This document shows positions 63,137-64,000 of a stretch of 64,000 nucleotides of DNA, in pieces. The position numbers and the translations under genes are program-made. This DNA is from Candidatus Woesearchaeota archaeon. Lineage in GTDB: Archaea; Nanobdellota; Nanobdellia; Woesearchaeales; UBA10216. Numbering within the stretch: the stretch's first letter is position 1; each line of letters starts with the position of its first letter. The notes beneath the pieces are model-generated. The model was not told where the DNA came from. It did not search any database and worked only from the letters and a program-made list of their open reading frames with translations. The stretch spans positions 1-64,000 of the forward strand of contig JACPCV010000006.1 of NCBI GenBank assembly GCA_016184345.1. The letters run 5' to 3'.

Positions 63137-64000
63137 ATGGTAAGCAACTTGGTTATGGAACTGGAAAAAGCCTATCCTGGAACGGCAATGCTTGTTAAAG
63201 GCGATCCCCTTGACATGTGGCGCTTGTATACTCAGCCTGAAGTGCGGTCTGAACTGACATTTTATGACACTCTTTCAGCGCGTGATGGTTTGTTATTCCC
63301 TGATTTTTTTAAGGCGGTTCACGAATTTGTTAGGGGACAACCGTTTTTTGCGAGAGCAAACTCGCCAACCGTTCAAAGTCAACTAGAAGCTGAACTTGAG
63401 GAAACATTCACCACTATGCATTATAATTGGAACATCTACGAACCTTTCTTCAATCACCATCCAGAACTTCGCTACCTGAACAGGCACAGTGCGTTTAGTT
63501 TCGCACTTAAGGAAATGGCTGATAAGCTTCCCGGATTGCGTTCTCTTGACGCATCACGCTTCTGGTCCTTAACCGATTACCACCGTCTTAGCGGCAATCT
63601 TGACAAATACGTGTCGCTAGATGAGGAGCTAGTGAAGCAGCAATCGATAAGAACAGTCTTTGAAAAGGATAGCGATTCGTCACCTGGAGTGGTTCTTGTT
63701 CATCTTCAGCCAGACCGCAATAACGAAATTGCACCTTATCTTAGATTGCTGAAACATGGCGACAGCGTTGGATTTGGAAGCTTTGCCCTTGTTGGAGTAG
63801 AGGGAAAAACGTTTGTTGCGGTTACATCATTCCAAACAGACTTACTTAGGAGAGATTATGTGAAAGGTATACGTCATGATTTAGTGCTCCCCACAACCTT
63901 TTATCCCGATGTTGTGAAAAACGAAAGTGGGGAGTATACTGTGCCCGCCAGTATAAGACGGCCGTTTCTTAAAAATTACGCTTTTGCTCATAAAATTCTT
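63137..64000 (+). CDS. Orphan protein (cut by window edge), palindrome-promoter set
   Basis: An open frame of 288 codons from the ATG at 63137 to the window end. Soluble, no signal peptide or recognised domain (MVSNLVMELEKAYPGTAMLV..., VGFGSFALVGVEGKTFVAV). The start is about 30 nt after TATA TTTTAAAA. It carries the ACTTNNAAGT promoter and AT-leaning codons, like the other orphan genes of this group. Confidence 0.65.
   Translation, partial: MVSNLVMELEKAYPGTAMLVKGDPLDMWRLYTQPEVRSELTFYDTLSARDGLLFPDFFKAVHEFVRGQPFFARANSPTVQSQLEAELEETFTTMHYNWNIYEPFFNHHPELRYLNRHSAFSFALKEMADKLPGLRSLDASRFWSLTDYHRLSGNLDKYVSLDEELVKQQSIRTVFEKDSDSSPGVVLVHLQPDRNNEIAPYLRLLKHGDSVGFGSFALVGVEGKTFVAVTSFQTDLLRRDYVKGIRHDLVLPTTFYPDVVKNESGEYTVPASIRRPFLKNYAFAHKIL

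Overview
The window reads as a chromosomal segment of a small-genome archaeon, most likely a DPANN-type lineage (inference). The archaeal markers are ABCE1/RLI, Cdc6/Orc1, archaeal DnaG, RtcB with archease, RIO1 kinase, diphthine synthase, ribosomal protein S15, a PIN-ATPase-KH protein and a GINS-associated-type RecJ. Most promoters are archaeal TATA boxes about 25-30 nt upstream of the start codon, so many transcripts look leaderless. Later genes in operons instead use Shine-Dalgarno (SD) sites or ATGA overlaps. FtsZ, an internal mix of zinc-ribbon micro-proteins, and many orphan genes with toxin-antitoxin (TA) cassettes between housekeeping genes fit a DPANN or related genome.

Layout. 0-5 kb: a cut secreted protein, a DUF99 protein, an ICMT-like membrane methyltransferase, a lamin-tail surface protein operon, VapBC, and an intron-bearing tRNA-Leu. 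5-15 kb: ABCE1, an AbiE-like TA pair, an HTH regulator, PIN-ATPase-KH, SerRS, Cdc6 and acylphosphatase. 15-30 kb: small orphan and zinc-ribbon genes, Sua5-like, phosphoesterase, RtcB/archease, a pilin-like operon, a SurA-like lipoprotein, DnaG, RIO1, a second VapBC-like pair and FtsZ. 30-36 kb: orphans, aldo/keto reductase, a Fic cassette flanked by direct repeats, and three tandem HHVN-domain paralogues. 36-48 kb: a glycogen/alpha-glucan island (GH57, GT4, GT3 glycogen synthase, GalT, debranching enzyme, GH15) that also holds an MNT-HEPN module. 48-55 kb: DphB, a secreted coiled-coil protein, an HTH/S-layer-like protein, RecJ, a RelBE-like operon and S15. 55-64 kb: alpha/beta hydrolase, PlsC-like acyltransferase, GT4, UbiA and PAP2 membrane-lipid genes, SIMPL protein, phosphoribosyltransferase, nickel superoxide dismutase with its maturation protease, a doubly interrupted tRNA-Gln, and a cut orphan gene.

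Four signals go beyond gene calling. (1) Eight promoters, nearly all driving orphan genes, carry a 10-bp palindrome ACTTNNAAGT (or a near match) exactly 16 bp upstream of the TATA box; one copy serves two divergent genes. This looks like an undescribed regulon. (2) tRNA-Leu(GAG) has a 17-nt intron in the T-loop with a textbook bulge-helix-bulge, and tRNA-Gln(TTG) has two introns (D-loop and 37/38). RtcB and archease, which join such exons, are in the same window. (3) A dispersed palindromic element (TTTTTTGAT plus a GACCTTTTT/AAAAAGGTC stem) appears in a gene leader, in frame inside a coding sequence, in the ftsZ leader, and inside the tRNA-Gln intron. (4) Other multi-hairpin elements, including an 83-nt cloverleaf-like fold at 53952-54034, fill intergenic gaps.

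No rRNA, CRISPR array, transposase or convincing replication origin was seen. All functional names rest on motif recognition by eye; no database search or folding program was run.
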